This document shows positions 33,420-43,047 of a stretch of 64,000 nucleotides of DNA, one piece after another. The translations under genes were made by a program, and so were the position numbers. Every line of letters starts with the position of its first letter. Position 1 is the first letter of the stretch. The DNA lies in contig NZ_VSLG01000001.1 of assembly GCF_008919445.1 (NCBI RefSeq), forward strand, positions 248,001 through 312,000. Reading direction: 5' to 3'. The stretch is from Serinicoccus kebangsaanensis (GTDB taxonomy: Bacteria; Actinomycetota; Actinomycetes; Actinomycetales; Dermatophilaceae). A model generated the notes under the pieces. The model was given only the letters and a program-made list of their open reading frames with translations. It searched no databases and had not been told where the DNA came from.

Positions 33420-34210
33420 ACCTGCTCCTCCCGAACCGCGTCGCCCACGGTGAGGCGACCCTCGAGCAGCGCCTTGCCCAGGATGATCCCCGCGCAGCCG
33501 TGACGCTTCGCGGCGCGCACGTCGTCGACCGACCGGGCACCGCCGGAGGCCTGGACCTGCAGCGCCGGGTTGGAGCGGGTGAGCATCGTGTAGAGGTGGA
33601 AGTTCGGGCCGGACAACGTGCCGTCCCGGCCGATGTCGGTGCACAGCACGTGCCGCAGCCCCGAGTCGCCGTACTGGTGCAACGTGGTGGTGAGGTCGTG
33701 CTCCCCCACCGAGGTCCAGCCCGAGGTCGGGAGCACCCAGGTGCCGTCCTCGCCGATCCTGGTGTCCAGGGCCACGGTGATCCGCTCCGGGCCGAAGCGG
33801 TCCAGCCACCCGACGACGGTCGCGGGCTCCCGCACCGCGAGCGAGCCGACGACGACCCGCTCGGCCCCGGCGTCCAGCAGCTGCTGTACGTCGTCCTCGT
33901 GCCGGACCCCTCCCCCGGTCTGCACCCGCAGGCCGGTCGTCTCCGCGATCCGCGTCAGGGTCCCGATGAGGGTGTAGCCCCCGGCGCGTGCGGCGTCCAG
34001 GTCGACGAGGTGCAGCCACGCCGCCCCGGACCGGGCGTAGTTCTCCGCCACGGCCACCGGGTTGTCGGTGTAGCGCGTCTCCTGGTCGTAGTCACCCTTG
34101 TGCAGCCGGACGACGGCACCTGCGCGGACGTCGATCGCGGGATAGACGGTGAACGGTCCGGTGTGGCTCACAGAGTTCTCTCCGGTGTCGGTGCGGAGGC
34201 CTGGCGTCAT
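33416..34210 (-). CDS. hisA: ProFAR isomerase HisA
   Basis: A 264-residue TIM-barrel isomerase of step 4 of histidine synthesis. Catalytic Asp in [14 protein letters not shown] (residue about 24) and in [15 protein letters not shown] near 185; phosphate sites are [12 protein letters not shown] and [12 protein letters not shown]. Segments such as [17 protein letters not shown] and [29 protein letters not shown] look proteobacterial (Xanthomonadaceae-like) rather than like PriA, the dual HisA/TrpF enzyme of actinobacteria. ATG 34210 has GGAGGTCG ahead and overlaps the hisH stop; GTG 34171 is a weaker alternative that would remove 13 residues. Confidence 0.93.
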   Translation of the reverse strand: MTPGLRTDTGENSVSHTGPFTVYPAIDVRAGAVVRLHKGDYDQETRYTDNPVAVAENYARSGAAWLHLVDLDAARAGGYTLIGTLTRIAETTGLRVQTGGGVRHEDDVQQLLDAGAERVVVGSLAVREPATVVGWLDRFGPERITVALDTRIGEDGTWVLPTSGWTSVGEHDLTTTLHQYGDSGLRHVLCTDIGRDGTLSGPNFHLYTMLTRSNPALQVQASGGARSVDDVRAAKRHGCAGIILGKALLEGRLTVGDAVREEQV

Positions 34211-34809
34211 CGATCGACCTCCACCAGGAAGTTTCGCAGAAGCCGCGCGCCGACCGACGCCGACCTCTCCGGGTGGAACTGCGCACCCCACCGCAGGCCG
34301 GATCGCACCACGGCGGTCCACGGCTCCCCGTGCACGGTCCGCGCGAGGGTGTGCGCGCTCGGCGCGGCGGCGTAGGAGTGGACGAAGTAGGCACGGTCGC
34401 CGTCCTCGATCCCGGCCAGCAGCGGGTCGTCGGCGAGTCCGGTGAGGGCGTTCCACCCCATGTGCGGCACGCGGACCCCTTGACCGCCCGGTATGCCCAC
34501 CACCTCGCCGGGGACGAGCCCGAGGGTCGCCACCCCGCCGTCCTCCGCGGAGCGCTCGAAGAGCAGCTGCATGCCCAGGCATACCCCGAGCAGGGGCGCC
34601 TGCACCTGCGCCAAGGTGTCCACCAGGCCCAGCTCCCGCAGTCGTCGCATGCCGGCGCCCGCGGCCCCCACGCCGGGCAGGATCACCCGGTCGGCGGCCA
34701 GGATGTCGGCGGGGTCGGCCGTCAGCCGGCTGGTCGCGCCGAGCCGCTCCAAGGCATAGCTGACCGAGCCGATGTTGGTGCCGCCCCCGTCGACGAGGGC
34801 GACCCTCAC
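34207..34809 (-). CDS. hisH: Imidazole glycerol phosphate synthase glutaminase subunit HisH
   Basis: A 200-residue class I glutamine amidotransferase that supplies ammonia to HisF. Catalytic Cys in [15 protein letters not shown] near residue 78, and His-Glu in [14 protein letters not shown] near 182. The oxyanion region is [13 protein letters not shown] near 45. The GTG start overlaps the hisB stop (GTGA), and the stop overlaps the hisA start. Confidence 0.95.
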   Translation of the reverse strand: MRVALVDGGGTNIGSVSYALERLGATSRLTADPADILAADRVILPGVGAAGAGMRRLRELGLVDTLAQVQAPLLGVCLGMQLLFERSAEDGGVATLGLVPGEVVGIPGGQGVRVPHMGWNALTGLADDPLLAGIEDGDRAYFVHSYAAAPSAHTLARTVHGEPWTAVVRSGLRWGAQFHPERSASVGARLLRNFLVEVDR

Positions 34810-35900
34810 AGCACGCCCTTGGTGGTCGGGAGCTCGGTGGAGTCACCCTGCCGGGCGATCCCCATCCGCAGCGCCCGGGCGACCGCCTTGAAGCCCACCT
34901 CGATCTTGTGGTGGGTGTTGCCACCGGTCACCGACAGGTGCAGGGTGCACCGCATCGCGTCGGCGAAGGAGCGCCAGAAGTGCTCCACCATCTCGGTGGA
35001 GAAGTCGCCCACGCTCTCCCGGTCGAAGCTCCCCTCGTAGGCGAAGTAGGGCCGCCCGGACAGGTCGATCGCGGCGGTCGCCTGGGCCTCGTCCATCGGC
35101 AGGATGAAGCCGTAGCGCCCGATCCCCCGCTTGTCGCCCAGGGCGGTGCGGATGGCCTCGCCGACGGCGAGGGCGACGTCCTCCACGGTGTGGTGGTCGT
35201 CGATGTGCAGGTCCCCCTCGCACCGGACGTGCAGGCGGAAGCCGCCGTGCTTGGCGAGCTGGTCCAGCATGTGGTCGTAGAACCCGATGCCGGTGCTGAT
35301 CCGGCTGCCGCCGGTGGCGTCCAGGTCCACCTCGACGGTGATCGACGTCTCCGAGGTGGCGCGCTCCACCCGCGCGGTGCGCGGGGCGTCGGCCAGCTGG
35401 TGCGCGACCTCGGCCCAGGTGGTGCGCGGCTCGCCCGTGCCGCCGTCCTCACCCACGAGGAAGGAGGCGATGCCGAGGTTGGCGCCGAACTCGGCGTCCG
35501 TGGCCCGGTCGCCCACCATGACGCTGCGGTCCCAGTCGACGCTACGGTCCTTGAGCAGGTGCGCCACCATCCCGATGCCGGGCTTGCGGGTCCACGGCGC
35601 CTCGGGTCCACCCACGTGGGGGTCGACGAAGACGTCCTTGAAGGTCACGCCCTGGCTGGTCAGCACCTGCATCACCAGCTGGTGCGGGCCCTCGAAGTCC
35701 GGCTGCGGGAAGGACTCGGTGCCGAGCCCGTCCTGGTTGCTGACCATGACCAGGTCGAAGCCGGCCGCCTGGATGCGCAGCAGCGCCGGGATGACGCCGT
35801 CGACGAAGGCCACCTTGTCCAGCGCGTCGATCTGGCGGTCCTCCGGCTCGACGATGATGGTCCCGTCGCGGTCGACGAAGCAGATCGGGCGGGGGCTCAT
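34806..35900 (-). CDS. hisB: Bifunctional histidinol-phosphatase / imidazoleglycerol-phosphate dehydratase (HisB)
   Basis: A 364-residue fusion. Residues about 1-165 are a HAD phosphatase: [20 protein letters not shown] with the nucleophile Asp, MVSNQDGLG, and [13 protein letters not shown] followed by [13 protein letters not shown]. The cysteine zinc loop of the E. coli enzyme is missing (here [16 protein letters not shown]), as I recall for Xanthomonas HisB. Residues about 175-364 are the dehydratase with [16 protein letters not shown] and [15 protein letters not shown], which bind the manganese pair. Actinobacteria normally have a stand-alone dehydratase and a separate HisN phosphatase, so this fusion is a strong sign of foreign origin. 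It overlaps hisC and hisH by 4 bp on each side. Confidence 0.95.
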   Translation of the reverse strand: MSPRPICFVDRDGTIIVEPEDRQIDALDKVAFVDGVIPALLRIQAAGFDLVMVSNQDGLGTESFPQPDFEGPHQLVMQVLTSQGVTFKDVFVDPHVGGPEAPWTRKPGIGMVAHLLKDRSVDWDRSVMVGDRATDAEFGANLGIASFLVGEDGGTGEPRTTWAEVAHQLADAPRTARVERATSETSITVEVDLDATGGSRISTGIGFYDHMLDQLAKHGGFRLHVRCEGDLHIDDHHTVEDVALAVGEAIRTALGDKRGIGRYGFILPMDEAQATAAIDLSGRPYFAYEGSFDRESVGDFSTEMVEHFWRSFADAMRCTLHLSVTGGNTHHKIEVGFKAVARALRMGIARQGDSTELPTTKGVL

Positions 35901-37024
35901 GCGGGGTTCTCCTCGGTGGTGGTCGGCGGGGTGCTCAGGGCGGCGCGCAGGGCCTCCATCTCCGGCCCGGTGCCGATGGTGATGCGCAGCGCGTCCTGCA
36001 GCCGGGGCAGGTGGCGCATGTCGCGCACGACGATGCCTGCGGCGCCCAGGGTATGCAGCAGCGCGTCCGGGTCGTCGCAGCGGACCAGGAAGAAGTTGGC
36101 CTCGCTCGCGTAGACGGTGCGGATGCCGTCCAGGTCGCGCAGCCACCGCCCCACCTGGTCACGCAGCCGGAGCACGTCGCCGACGTGGCTCCCGGTGGCC
36201 TCCAGCCCGGACTCGCCGAGCGCGCGGAGCGCGAGCTCGGTCACCGGGGTGGGCAGCGGGTAGGGGGCCTGGACGCGGCGCAGGACCGACACCAGGTCGG
36301 GGTGCGCCAGCGCGATGCCGACGCGTGCCCCGGCGAGGGCGTGCGCCTTGGAGAGGGTGCGGAGCACGACGAGCGTCGGGTGCTCCTCGAGCAGCGTCAC
36401 CGCGGACCGTTGGGCGGCGAACTCGCCGTAGGCCTCGTCCACGACCACCACCGCTTGGTCGGCCAGCTCGTCGGCGAGGGCGGCGACCTCCCGCAGCGGC
36501 ACGACGGACCCGGTGGGGTTCCCGGGTGAGGCGAGGAAGACCACGCGTGCGCCGCTCTCCCGCGCCGCCGCTGCGACGCCGGCCGTGTCGACCCGCCAGC
36601 GCAGCTCGTCGTCGACCTGCGGCACCTCGATCACCGGCACCCCGTGCAACCGGGCGGAGACGGCATACATCCCGAAGGTGGGCGAGGTGACCACCACGGC
36701 GTCCCCGCCCGGTCGGCACAGGCTGCGGACGAGCAGCTCGATCGCCTCGTCGCTGCCGCGCCCGACGACCACCCGGTCCGGGGTGGTCGCCCAGAGGTCG
36801 GCGAAGGCCTCGACGAGCGCCGCGGGCTGCGGGTCCGGGTAGCGGCGTGCGCTGCCGTCGGCGTCGGCGCTGCTGGCCACGCCGGACTCGTTCGCGTTGA
36901 GCCAGATCCGGCTCGGTATGCCGGTCGGCGCGCTGGTCCGCGCCGAGGAGTATCCCGCGAAGTCGCGCAGGTCCTCCCGCACCAGGTGCAGGGGGAAGCC
37001 CACGTCGTCCTGGGGCGGCGTCAT
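35897..37024 (-). CDS. hisC: Histidinol-phosphate aminotransferase
   Basis: A 375-residue fold-type I aminotransferase catalysing step 7. Motifs: [27 protein letters not shown] near residue 40, [19 protein letters not shown] near 85, [19 protein letters not shown] near 160, [12 protein letters not shown] near 190 and the PLP lysine in [19 protein letters not shown] near 225. It overlaps hisD and hisB by 4 bp. The LNANE opening matches gammaproteobacterial HisC. Confidence 0.95.
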   Translation of the reverse strand: MTPPQDDVGFPLHLVREDLRDFAGYSSARTSAPTGIPSRIWLNANESGVASSADADGSARRYPDPQPAALVEAFADLWATTPDRVVVGRGSDEAIELLVRSLCRPGGDAVVVTSPTFGMYAVSARLHGVPVIEVPQVDDELRWRVDTAGVAAAARESGARVVFLASPGNPTGSVVPLREVAALADELADQAVVVVDEAYGEFAAQRSAVTLLEEHPTLVVLRTLSKAHALAGARVGIALAHPDLVSVLRRVQAPYPLPTPVTELALRALGESGLEATGSHVGDVLRLRDQVGRWLRDLDGIRTVYASEANFFLVRCDDPDALLHTLGAAGIVVRDMRHLPRLQDALRITIGTGPEMEALRAALSTPPTTTEENPA

Positions 37025-38328
37025 GGCACCTCCTGCAGCCGGGCCAGCCGGCGGGTGACCGCCCGCTGGTGGGCGTGCAGCGACTCCGCCTCGGAGAGCG
37101 CCACGGCGCAGGGGCCCACCGCGGCCAGTCCCGCCGGCGTGGCCCGCTGCACGGTCATCGCGATCTGGAAGGCGGCGACGTTGACCCCTCCGGTGAAGCG
37201 GGCCGCGCCGGCGGTCGGCAGAACGTGGTTGGTGCCGGAGCAGTAGTCCCCGAGGGTCTCCGGGGTGTGGTCGCCCATGAACACCGACCCGGCGCGGTCG
37301 ATCCGCGGGACCCACTCCTCCGCGTCCCGCAGGGCCAGGATGAGGTGCTCCGGGGCGTAGTCGTTCGACACCGCCACGGCGGTGTCCAGGTCAGCGGTGA
37401 CGATGAGCCGAGAGGAGGCCAGTGCCTTGCGGGCGATGTCGGCGCGGGGCAGCGTCTCGACCTGGGCGGCCACCTGCTCGGCGACCTGCTCCGCGAGCTC
37501 GGCGGAGTCGGTGAGGAGCAGGACCTGGCTGTCGGGACCGTGCTCAGCCTGCGACAGCAGGTCCGCCGCCACGAACTCGGCGTCAGCGCCCGAGTCGGCG
37601 ATGACCACGACCTCGGAGGGGCCGGCCGGCAGGTCGATGCCCGGACCACCCTCGGCGGTGCTCACCTGGCGCTTGGCCTCGGTGACCCAGGCGTTGCCCG
37701 GGCCGAAGATCTTGTCGCACGCGGGGACGCTCTCCGTGCCGTGGGCGAGCGCCGCCACCGCCTGGGCGCCACCGACCAGGACGATCTGCTCGATGCCGCA
37801 CTCCGCGGCCGCCGCCAGCACCGTCGGGTCGGCCGTGCCGTCCGGCCGCGGCGGGGTGGCGAGCACGACCTCCGGGCACCCGGCGAGCTGGGCCGGCACG
37901 CCCAGCATGAGGGCCGTGGAGGGCAGCGGCGCAGATCCCGCGGGGACGTAGAGCCCGACCCTGCGGATCGGACGGACCACCCGCCGGCAGATCACCCCTG
38001 GAGCCGTCTCCACGGCATACCCCTGCTGCATGCCGGCCTCGTGGAAGGCGCGGATCCGGCCCGCCGCCTCGGCGATGGCGGCGCGCAGCGACGGGTCGAG
38101 GCCGGCCACCGCGGCGTCCCGCTGCTCGCGCGAGACGGTGAGCGAGTCCAGCTGCGCGCCGTCAAGACGTGCGGTGAGCTCGCGCAGGGCGCGGTCGCCC
38201 CCGGCCCGCACCCGCTCCACGATCGCGGCCACCCCGGCGGTGACCTCCGGGCCGGCGGCGGCGGTCCCCCGGCGTAGCGCCTCGCTCCGGCTCGTCCGGT
38301 CCAGGTCGTCCCAGGTCAGGACCTTCAT
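37021..38328 (-). CDS. hisD: Histidinol dehydrogenase
   Basis: A 435-residue zinc enzyme oxidising histidinol to histidine with two NAD. Family motifs: [21 protein letters not shown] near residue 118, [18 protein letters not shown] near 200, [15 protein letters not shown] near 225, [17 protein letters not shown] near 255, and [10 protein letters not shown] followed by [20 protein letters not shown] near 355, which bind substrate and zinc. It overlaps hisG and hisC by ATGA boxes. Confidence 0.96.
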   Translation of the reverse strand: MKVLTWDDLDRTSRSEALRRGTAAAGPEVTAGVAAIVERVRAGGDRALRELTARLDGAQLDSLTVSREQRDAAVAGLDPSLRAAIAEAAGRIRAFHEAGMQQGYAVETAPGVICRRVVRPIRRVGLYVPAGSAPLPSTALMLGVPAQLAGCPEVVLATPPRPDGTADPTVLAAAAECGIEQIVLVGGAQAVAALAHGTESVPACDKIFGPGNAWVTEAKRQVSTAEGGPGIDLPAGPSEVVVIADSGADAEFVAADLLSQAEHGPDSQVLLLTDSAELAEQVAEQVAAQVETLPRADIARKALASSRLIVTADLDTAVAVSNDYAPEHLILALRDAEEWVPRIDRAGSVFMGDHTPETLGDYCSGTNHVLPTAGAARFTGGVNVAAFQIAMTVQRATPAGLAAVGPCAVALSEAESLHAHQRAVTRRLARLQEVP

Positions 38329-39233
38329 GCCAGCATCCCCTCCACCGGAAGGACCATGAGGTTGTGCGCGCCGGCGCGCTTGAGGTCCTCCAGCCGCGCC
38401 CACGAGACCGACCCGTGCACCAGCATCTGGAGCGCGACCTCGTCCCGGCCGTCGACCGCCATGACCGTGGGCTCGTGGCCCCCGGGCAGCAGCGGCAGCA
38501 CGGTCTCGAGCAACGGCCGCTCCACCCGCAGCATGAGCAGTCGTGACTCCTTGAGCTGCACCGCGCCGTCCAGCCGGCGCAGCAGCAGGTCGGCGATCTC
38601 CTGACGCCCGTCGTCGAGCTGTCCACCCGGTCCGGCGATCACCGCCTCGCTGTGCAGGATGGTGGTGACCGGCTTGAGCTGGTTGGCCCGGAGGGTGCCG
38701 CCGGTGGAGACCAGGTCGCAGACGACGTCCGCCTGGCCCAGCCGGGGCGCGATCTCGACCGACCCGTTGAGCACGACCGGCTCCGCGTCGACCTGGTGCT
38801 CGGTCAGCCAGCGCCCGAGCGTGTGCGGATAGGACGTGGCGATCCGTAGGCCGGCCAGCTGCTCCGGGCCGGACCACTCCCGCTCCTCGTCGATGGCGAT
38901 GTCCAGGCGGCAGGTCCCCCAGCCGAGCTGGCGCCACTCGGTCAGGTGGGCTCCCCTGCCCTGCGCCTGGCGCGCCAGGTAGTGCTCGACGAGCACGTTG
39001 CGACCGACGATCCCGAGGTCGCACACGCCGTCGGCGATGAGTCCCGGGATGTCGTCGTCGCGGACCAGCAGGAGGTCGACCGGCAGGCTCTCGCCGTAGC
39101 AGAAGAGCCGGTCACGGCTCTCCCGCCAGGTCAGGCCGCACGAGGCGAGCAGCTCTCGGGCGGGCTCGCCGAGGCGGCCGGACTTCTGGATCGCCACACG
39201 CAGGCGGTCGCGTGGCTGGGCAGGCGGGGTCAT
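38325..39233 (-). CDS. hisG: ATP phosphoribosyltransferase HisG (long form)
   Basis: A 302-residue HisG of the long form, with catalytic and regulatory (ACT-like) domains; it catalyses the first, feedback-inhibited step. It opens [20 protein letters not shown], has [24 protein letters not shown] near residue 55, [16 protein letters not shown] near 130 and the PRPP-binding [15 protein letters not shown] near 175. The QKSGRL opening and RDDDIPGL stretch match E. coli-type HisG, whereas actinobacterial HisG has a different N-terminus (as in the Mycobacterium enzyme). ATG 39233 has GGAAGG ahead. A 59-bp gap separates it from the YerC-like regulator gene. Confidence 0.95.
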   Translation of the reverse strand: MTPPAQPRDRLRVAIQKSGRLGEPARELLASCGLTWRESRDRLFCYGESLPVDLLLVRDDDIPGLIADGVCDLGIVGRNVLVEHYLARQAQGRGAHLTEWRQLGWGTCRLDIAIDEEREWSGPEQLAGLRIATSYPHTLGRWLTEHQVDAEPVVLNGSVEIAPRLGQADVVCDLVSTGGTLRANQLKPVTTILHSEAVIAGPGGQLDDGRQEIADLLLRRLDGAVQLKESRLLMLRVERPLLETVLPLLPGGHEPTVMAVDGRDEVALQMLVHGSVSWARLEDLKRAGAHNLMVLPVEGMLA

Positions 39234-39292
39234 CGGGGCCTTCCGGGACGGGAGGTGGTCTGTCGGCTGAGGGGTCGGGCAGGGTCGGGCGA

Positions 39293-39613
39293 TCAGCCCG
39301 CCAGCCCTTCGGGATGCTCGCGACGATGCTCCAGCGCGGCGCGGTAGCCTCCGGCGCCGGCGTCGAGGCACCGGGCGATCCGCCCCACGGTGGTCACGCT
39401 CACCCCGGTGACGTCGTGGATCTGGCGGTAGGGCATACCGTCGGCGAGCAACGGCACCACGGACCACCGGTCCGCCAGAGCCTCGATCTCGGCCGGTGTG
39501 CACAGGTCCTCGAGGAAGGCGTCGACGGCCGCGGCATCGCCCAGGCGCGCGAGCACGTGGGCGAGGTCGGCGCGCGCCGTCTCGGCGCGTGCGGCGTCCT
39601 CCCGCTGCTTCAT
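39293..39613 (-). CDS. YerC/YecD-type TrpR-like repressor
   Basis: A 106-residue, all-helical protein of the TrpR/YerC-YecD family. The recognition region is [20 protein letters not shown] followed by the helix-turn-helix [24 protein letters not shown] near residue 60. Members often precede hisG in gammaproteobacteria and are thought to control histidine synthesis; that regulation is family inference. It is the first gene of the his operon on this strand. ATG 39613 is preferred over GTG 39631 because GAGGAAGG lies 6 bases ahead. Confidence 0.88.
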   Translation of the reverse strand: MKQREDAARAETARADLAHVLARLGDAAAVDAFLEDLCTPAEIEALADRWSVVPLLADGMPYRQIHDVTGVSVTTVGRIARCLDAGAGGYRAALEHRREHPEGLAG

Positions 39614-39635
39614 CGTGGCCTTCCTCGTCACGGGG

Positions 39636-39668
39636 TGTGTACCAATGCGCTATTACGCTAACACGACG
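39636..39668 (-). promoter_or_regulatory. AT-rich promoter/operator candidate of the his operon
   Basis: The minus strand reads TGTTAGCGTAATAGCGCATT just upstream of the YerC-like gene. It holds a direct repeat TTAGCG-TA-ATAGCG and a -10-like TAATAG. It is a sharp AT-rich break in a GC-rich stretch and the natural place for the operon promoter and YerC binding. No exact match to a known operator is claimed. Confidence 0.4.
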
Positions 39669-39758
39669 CATCCGCTCCTCCCACATCCACCGGGCGCCGC
39701 GCATGGTTGCCCCCGGCCCCACCGGGCGTCGCTCGTGGTTGCCCGGGCACGTGACAGG

Positions 39759-40439
39759 ATGCGCGTCGTGACCCGACCCTCGCTCGCCTGCGCCGCCGCC
39801 CTGCTCCTCGTCCTGACCGCGTGCGGGGGCGAGGCCACGTTCTCCGGGGCGGAGGACACGGCTGGACCAGCCCCTGCCTGCGAGGACCCGCCCGCCGCGC
39901 CGGACCAGCCGCAGACCTACGCCCAGGACGACCTGCCCGAGCCGGAGTCCGGAGGCCCGGAGGTGGTGGACGCCACGGTGGAGACGAACTGCGGCGACAT
40001 CGAGCTGGAGCTGTATGCCGCGGACGCGCCGCAGACCGTGGCCTCCTTCGAGTTCCTCGCGCAGGAGGGCTACTGGGAGGACAGCCCCTGTCACCGCCTG
40101 GTGACCAGCGGCATCTTCGTGCTGCAGTGCGGCGACCCGACCGGCACCGGTCGTGGCAACCCCGGCTACGGCTTCGGCATCGAGAACGCCCCGGCGGACG
40201 GGGCCTATCCGCCCGGGACGGTCGCGATGGCGCGCACGCAGGACCCGGACAGCAACGGCGGTCAGTTCTTCATCGTCTACGACGACACCCAGCTGCCGGT
40301 CGACGGAGGTGGTTACAGCATCTTCGGGCAGGTGACCAGCGGTCTGGACATGGTGGAGTCGATCGCGGCCCAGGGCACCTCCGGTGGCAGCACCCCGGCT
40401 CAGCCGATCAGCATCCTCTCGGTCACCATCGACGACTGA
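39759..40439 (+). CDS. Lipoprotein peptidyl-prolyl cis-trans isomerase (cyclophilin type)
   Basis: A 226-residue exported cyclophilin. A lipoprotein signal is seen at the N-terminus ([17 protein letters not shown], lipobox LTAC), then about 45 residues of acidic linker, then the isomerase domain from about residue 65: [49 protein letters not shown] and [18 protein letters not shown] cyclophilin gene next to relA and hisS is common in actinobacteria. It is probably anchored on the outer face of the membrane, helping fold secreted proteins. ATG 39759 is used; GTG 39768 would shorten the signal by 3 residues. Confidence 0.92.
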   Translation: MRVVTRPSLACAAALLLVLTACGGEATFSGAEDTAGPAPACEDPPAAPDQPQTYAQDDLPEPESGGPEVVDATVETNCGDIELELYAADAPQTVASFEFLAQEGYWEDSPCHRLVTSGIFVLQCGDPTGTGRGNPGYGFGIENAPADGAYPPGTVAMARTQDPDSNGGQFFIVYDDTQLPVDGGGYSIFGQVTSGLDMVESIAAQGTSGGSTPAQPISILSVTIDD

Positions 40440-40488
40440 GTCGTCGACCACGGCCGACGTTGTACGGGCGGTCGGGGACCCCCACTTC

Positions 40489-40851
40489 TCACTCCTGTGA
40501 CGTGGATCGTGATGTCAGGGTCGAGGATGTCTGCTCGTCCCCGACCGAGCAGGTGAAGGTGTAGGTCTGCACCGTGGTGACCAATGTCCTGGAACCACCA
40601 GGCAAGGTGAGAACCTCCCGACCACCCTCGTCGGTCACCACCAGACTCCCCTCTCCCACGAGCGCCACGTCATGTTCTCCCTCGGCCACCTCGGTGCGGT
40701 TCAGGGCACACCCGTCGAGAACCACTTCCAACGGGGCAGTCTCGGGGTCGGCGGGAGGATCCCCCAGACACGCTGTCGCCCCTCCCACGACGAAGGCACA
40801 CGCGACCAGCCTGGGAATGACCCGCGCTCGCCCTGCCGGTGCTCTACGCAT
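40489..40851 (-). CDS. Small putative lipoprotein, unknown function
   Basis: A 120-residue protein with an N-terminal signal sequence ([21 protein letters not shown]); the Cys in ATAC could be lipidated, though Ala at the -3 position is unusual. The mature part is short and probably beta-rich ([29 protein letters not shown]), with two further cysteines that could form a disulfide. The frame is less GC-biased than its neighbours, so it may be a recent or fast-evolving gene. It lies between the cyclophilin and hisS genes and could share the direction of hisS. Confidence 0.65.
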   Translation of the reverse strand: MRRAPAGRARVIPRLVACAFVVGGATACLGDPPADPETAPLEVVLDGCALNRTEVAEGEHDVALVGEGSLVVTDEGGREVLTLPGGSRTLVTTVQTYTFTCSVGDEQTSSTLTSRSTSQE

Positions 40852-40873
40852 GACGAGTGATGGGCCGCAGAGC

Positions 40874-42274
40874 TCAGACGAGGGGCTGGGCCAGCTCCAC
40901 CTTGAGCGCCGAGACGACCTCGTCGCGGGGCACGGTGAACTGGTCCTGACGGCGCAGGTCCTTGAGCGTCACCGTGCCGTCGGCCATCTCCTGCCGACCC
41001 AGGATGGCGACGAAGCGGATGCCGGCCCGGTCGGCATACCGCAGCTGCTTGCCCAGCTTGCCGCCGTCGAGCACCGCCTCGGTGTTGATCCCGCCGTGCC
41101 GCAGCTGGGAGGCCAGCGCGAGCTGGTCGTCCAGCAGGTCGGCGTCCACCTGCGGCACCAGGACCTGCACCGTCGACTCCCCCGCCGAGGCGTCGATGAG
41201 CCCGGCCTCGCGCAGCTGCCAGAAGAGCCGGGACAGCCCGATGGAGATGCCGACGCCGGGCAGGCGCGAGCTCGTGTACTGCCCCGCGAGGTCGTCGTAC
41301 CGGCCGCCAGAGCAGATGGACCCCAGCTCCGGGTGCTCGTCCAGCGTGGTCTCGTAGACGGTGCCGGTGTAGTAGTCGAGGCCGCGCGCGATGGAGAAGT
41401 TGAGGCAGTAGCTGTCCTCCGGCACGCCCAGCGCCCGGACCAGGGACAGGACCTCCCGCAGCTCTGCGACACCCTCGGCCAGGGCAGTGCTGCCCTTGGA
41501 GGCCGCGGCCACGGCGTCCAGCCGACTCAGCGCGTCCGTATGCCCCGTCGACCGGGTCTGCACGAAGTCGAGGATCTGCTCGACGACCTCGGTGGACAGC
41601 CCGAAGTGCTCCCCGGTCAACGAGGACCGCAGGTAGTCCGGTCCACGCTTGTCGAGCTTGTCCACCTCCCGCAGCACCGCGGCCTGGGTCTCGGGGTCGA
41701 CGATCCCGAGGTCCTCGTAGAAGCCGCGCAGCAGCTTGCGGTTGTTGATCTGGATGGTGAAGGCGCCGATCGCCAGGTCGGTGAAGATGGCGTTGATGAT
41801 GGCCGGCGCCTCCGCGTCGTGCCGCACCGACAGCTCGCCGGAGCCGATGATGTCCACGTCGCACTGGTAGAACTCGCGGAACCGGCCTCGCTGGGGCCGC
41901 TCCCCGCGGTAGACCCGCTGCATCTGGTAGCGCCGGAACGGGAAGGTCAGCTGGTGCTGGTGCTCGGCGACGTAGCGCGCCAGCGGCACGGTGAGGTCGA
42001 AGCGCAGCGCGAGCTCGGGCAGGGCCTCGTCCTCGGCGTCCTGGGTCCGTGACTTCTCCAGCGCCCCGGTCGACTGCACGAAGTAGACCTGGCGCTCGGT
42101 CTCCCCGCCGGTCTTGGTGAGCAGCACGTCGGAGCGCTCGAACACCGGTGTCTCGATCGGCAGGAAGCCGAAGCGCTCGTAGCCGGAACGGATCGAGTCC
42201 AGCATCCGCTGGAAGGCGACCTGCTCCGGCGGCAGCAGCTCGAGGACACCGGACGGCGTGCGGGGGGAGATCAC
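40874..42274 (-). CDS. hisS: Histidyl-tRNA synthetase
   Basis: A 466-residue class II synthetase. It has motif 2 in [20 protein letters not shown] near residue 115, the histidine-site stretches [19 protein letters not shown] and [14 protein letters not shown] near 290, then [35 protein letters not shown] and a C-terminal anticodon domain. The N-terminus ([42 protein letters not shown]) is unlike the mycobacterial and common Micrococcales enzymes and resembles Xanthomonadaceae HisRS as I recall it. The location, between the cyclophilin and MBL genes near relA, is nevertheless the usual actinobacterial one. ATG 42274. Confidence 0.95.
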   Translation of the reverse strand: MISPRTPSGVLELLPPEQVAFQRMLDSIRSGYERFGFLPIETPVFERSDVLLTKTGGETERQVYFVQSTGALEKSRTQDAEDEALPELALRFDLTVPLARYVAEHQHQLTFPFRRYQMQRVYRGERPQRGRFREFYQCDVDIIGSGELSVRHDAEAPAIINAIFTDLAIGAFTIQINNRKLLRGFYEDLGIVDPETQAAVLREVDKLDKRGPDYLRSSLTGEHFGLSTEVVEQILDFVQTRSTGHTDALSRLDAVAAASKGSTALAEGVAELREVLSLVRALGVPEDSYCLNFSIARGLDYYTGTVYETTLDEHPELGSICSGGRYDDLAGQYTSSRLPGVGISIGLSRLFWQLREAGLIDASAGESTVQVLVPQVDADLLDDQLALASQLRHGGINTEAVLDGGKLGKQLRYADRAGIRFVAILGRQEMADGTVTLKDLRRQDQFTVPRDEVVSALKVELAQPLV

Positions 42275-42347
42275 CGGACGATTCTATCGAGGGGTATGCC
42301 GTGCCCCTCCCAGGCCGTGCCCACGATGTCGGGGCATAGTGGTGTGC

Positions 42348-43046
42348 ATGAGCACCGCCGGAGCTGCCCAGACCCCGTCCCTCGACTTCTCCTCGAGGGA
42401 GGCGATCACCCCGGCGCAGCTGCGGGAGGTCGGCGAGCAGCTGCAGCGCTTCCTGCTGGAGTACGAGTTCGGCCTGCGCGAGGTCGAGACCAAGATCGAG
42501 ATCCTGCGCGACGAGTTCTCCCACATGCACGACTACAACCCCATCGAGCACGTCTCGAGCAGGGTCAAGTCACCGGACAGCCTGCGGGAGAAGGTGCTCC
42601 GTCGAGGGCTGGCGATGGATCTGCCCACCATCCGCCGCGAGATCACCGACATCGCCGGCATCCGCGTGACCTGCAGCTTCGTCACCGACGCCTACCGCAT
42701 CTTCGACCTGCTGACCCAGCAGGACGACATCACCATCCGCCGGGTCTCGGACTACATCGCCGACCCCAAGCCCAACGGCTACCAGAGCCTGCACGCCATC
42801 ATCGAGATCCCTGTCTTCCTGTCCACCGGCACGGTGGAGGTGCCGGTGGAGGTGCAGCTGCGCACCATCGCCATGGACTTCTGGGCGAGCACCGAGCACA
42901 AGATCCACTACAAGTACGACGGCAACGTGCCGAGCAGCCTGCTCGCCGAGCTCAAGACCGCCGCCGACAGCGCGGCCGAGCTGGACGCCCGGATGCACCG
43001 GCTGCACCGCGAGCTGCACGGTGGGGGGTCGAGCACCGAGAGGTGA
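42348..43046 (+). CDS. Small alarmone synthetase (RelQ/YjbM type GTP pyrophosphokinase)
   Basis: A 232-residue synthetase-only (p)ppGpp enzyme. It has the substrate-binding SRVKSPDSLREKVLRRG near residue 65, DIAGIRVTCSFVTDAYRIFDLL, DYIADPKPNGYQSLHAIIEI near 138 and VEVQLRTIAMDFWASTEHKIHYKY near 165; there is no HD hydrolase, TGS or ACT domain. A -10-like CATAGT about 10 bases before the ATG suggests a leaderless message. The larger RelA/SpoT is encoded 4.2 kb away, so both long and small alarmone enzymes lie in one neighbourhood. The gene is convergent with the MBL gene (stops 1 bp apart). Confidence 0.92.
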   Translation: MSTAGAAQTPSLDFSSREAITPAQLREVGEQLQRFLLEYEFGLREVETKIEILRDEFSHMHDYNPIEHVSSRVKSPDSLREKVLRRGLAMDLPTIRREITDIAGIRVTCSFVTDAYRIFDLLTQQDDITIRRVSDYIADPKPNGYQSLHAIIEIPVFLSTGTVEVPVEVQLRTIAMDFWASTEHKIHYKYDGNVPSSLLAELKTAADSAAELDARMHRLHRELHGGGSSTER

Positions 43047-43047
43047 C

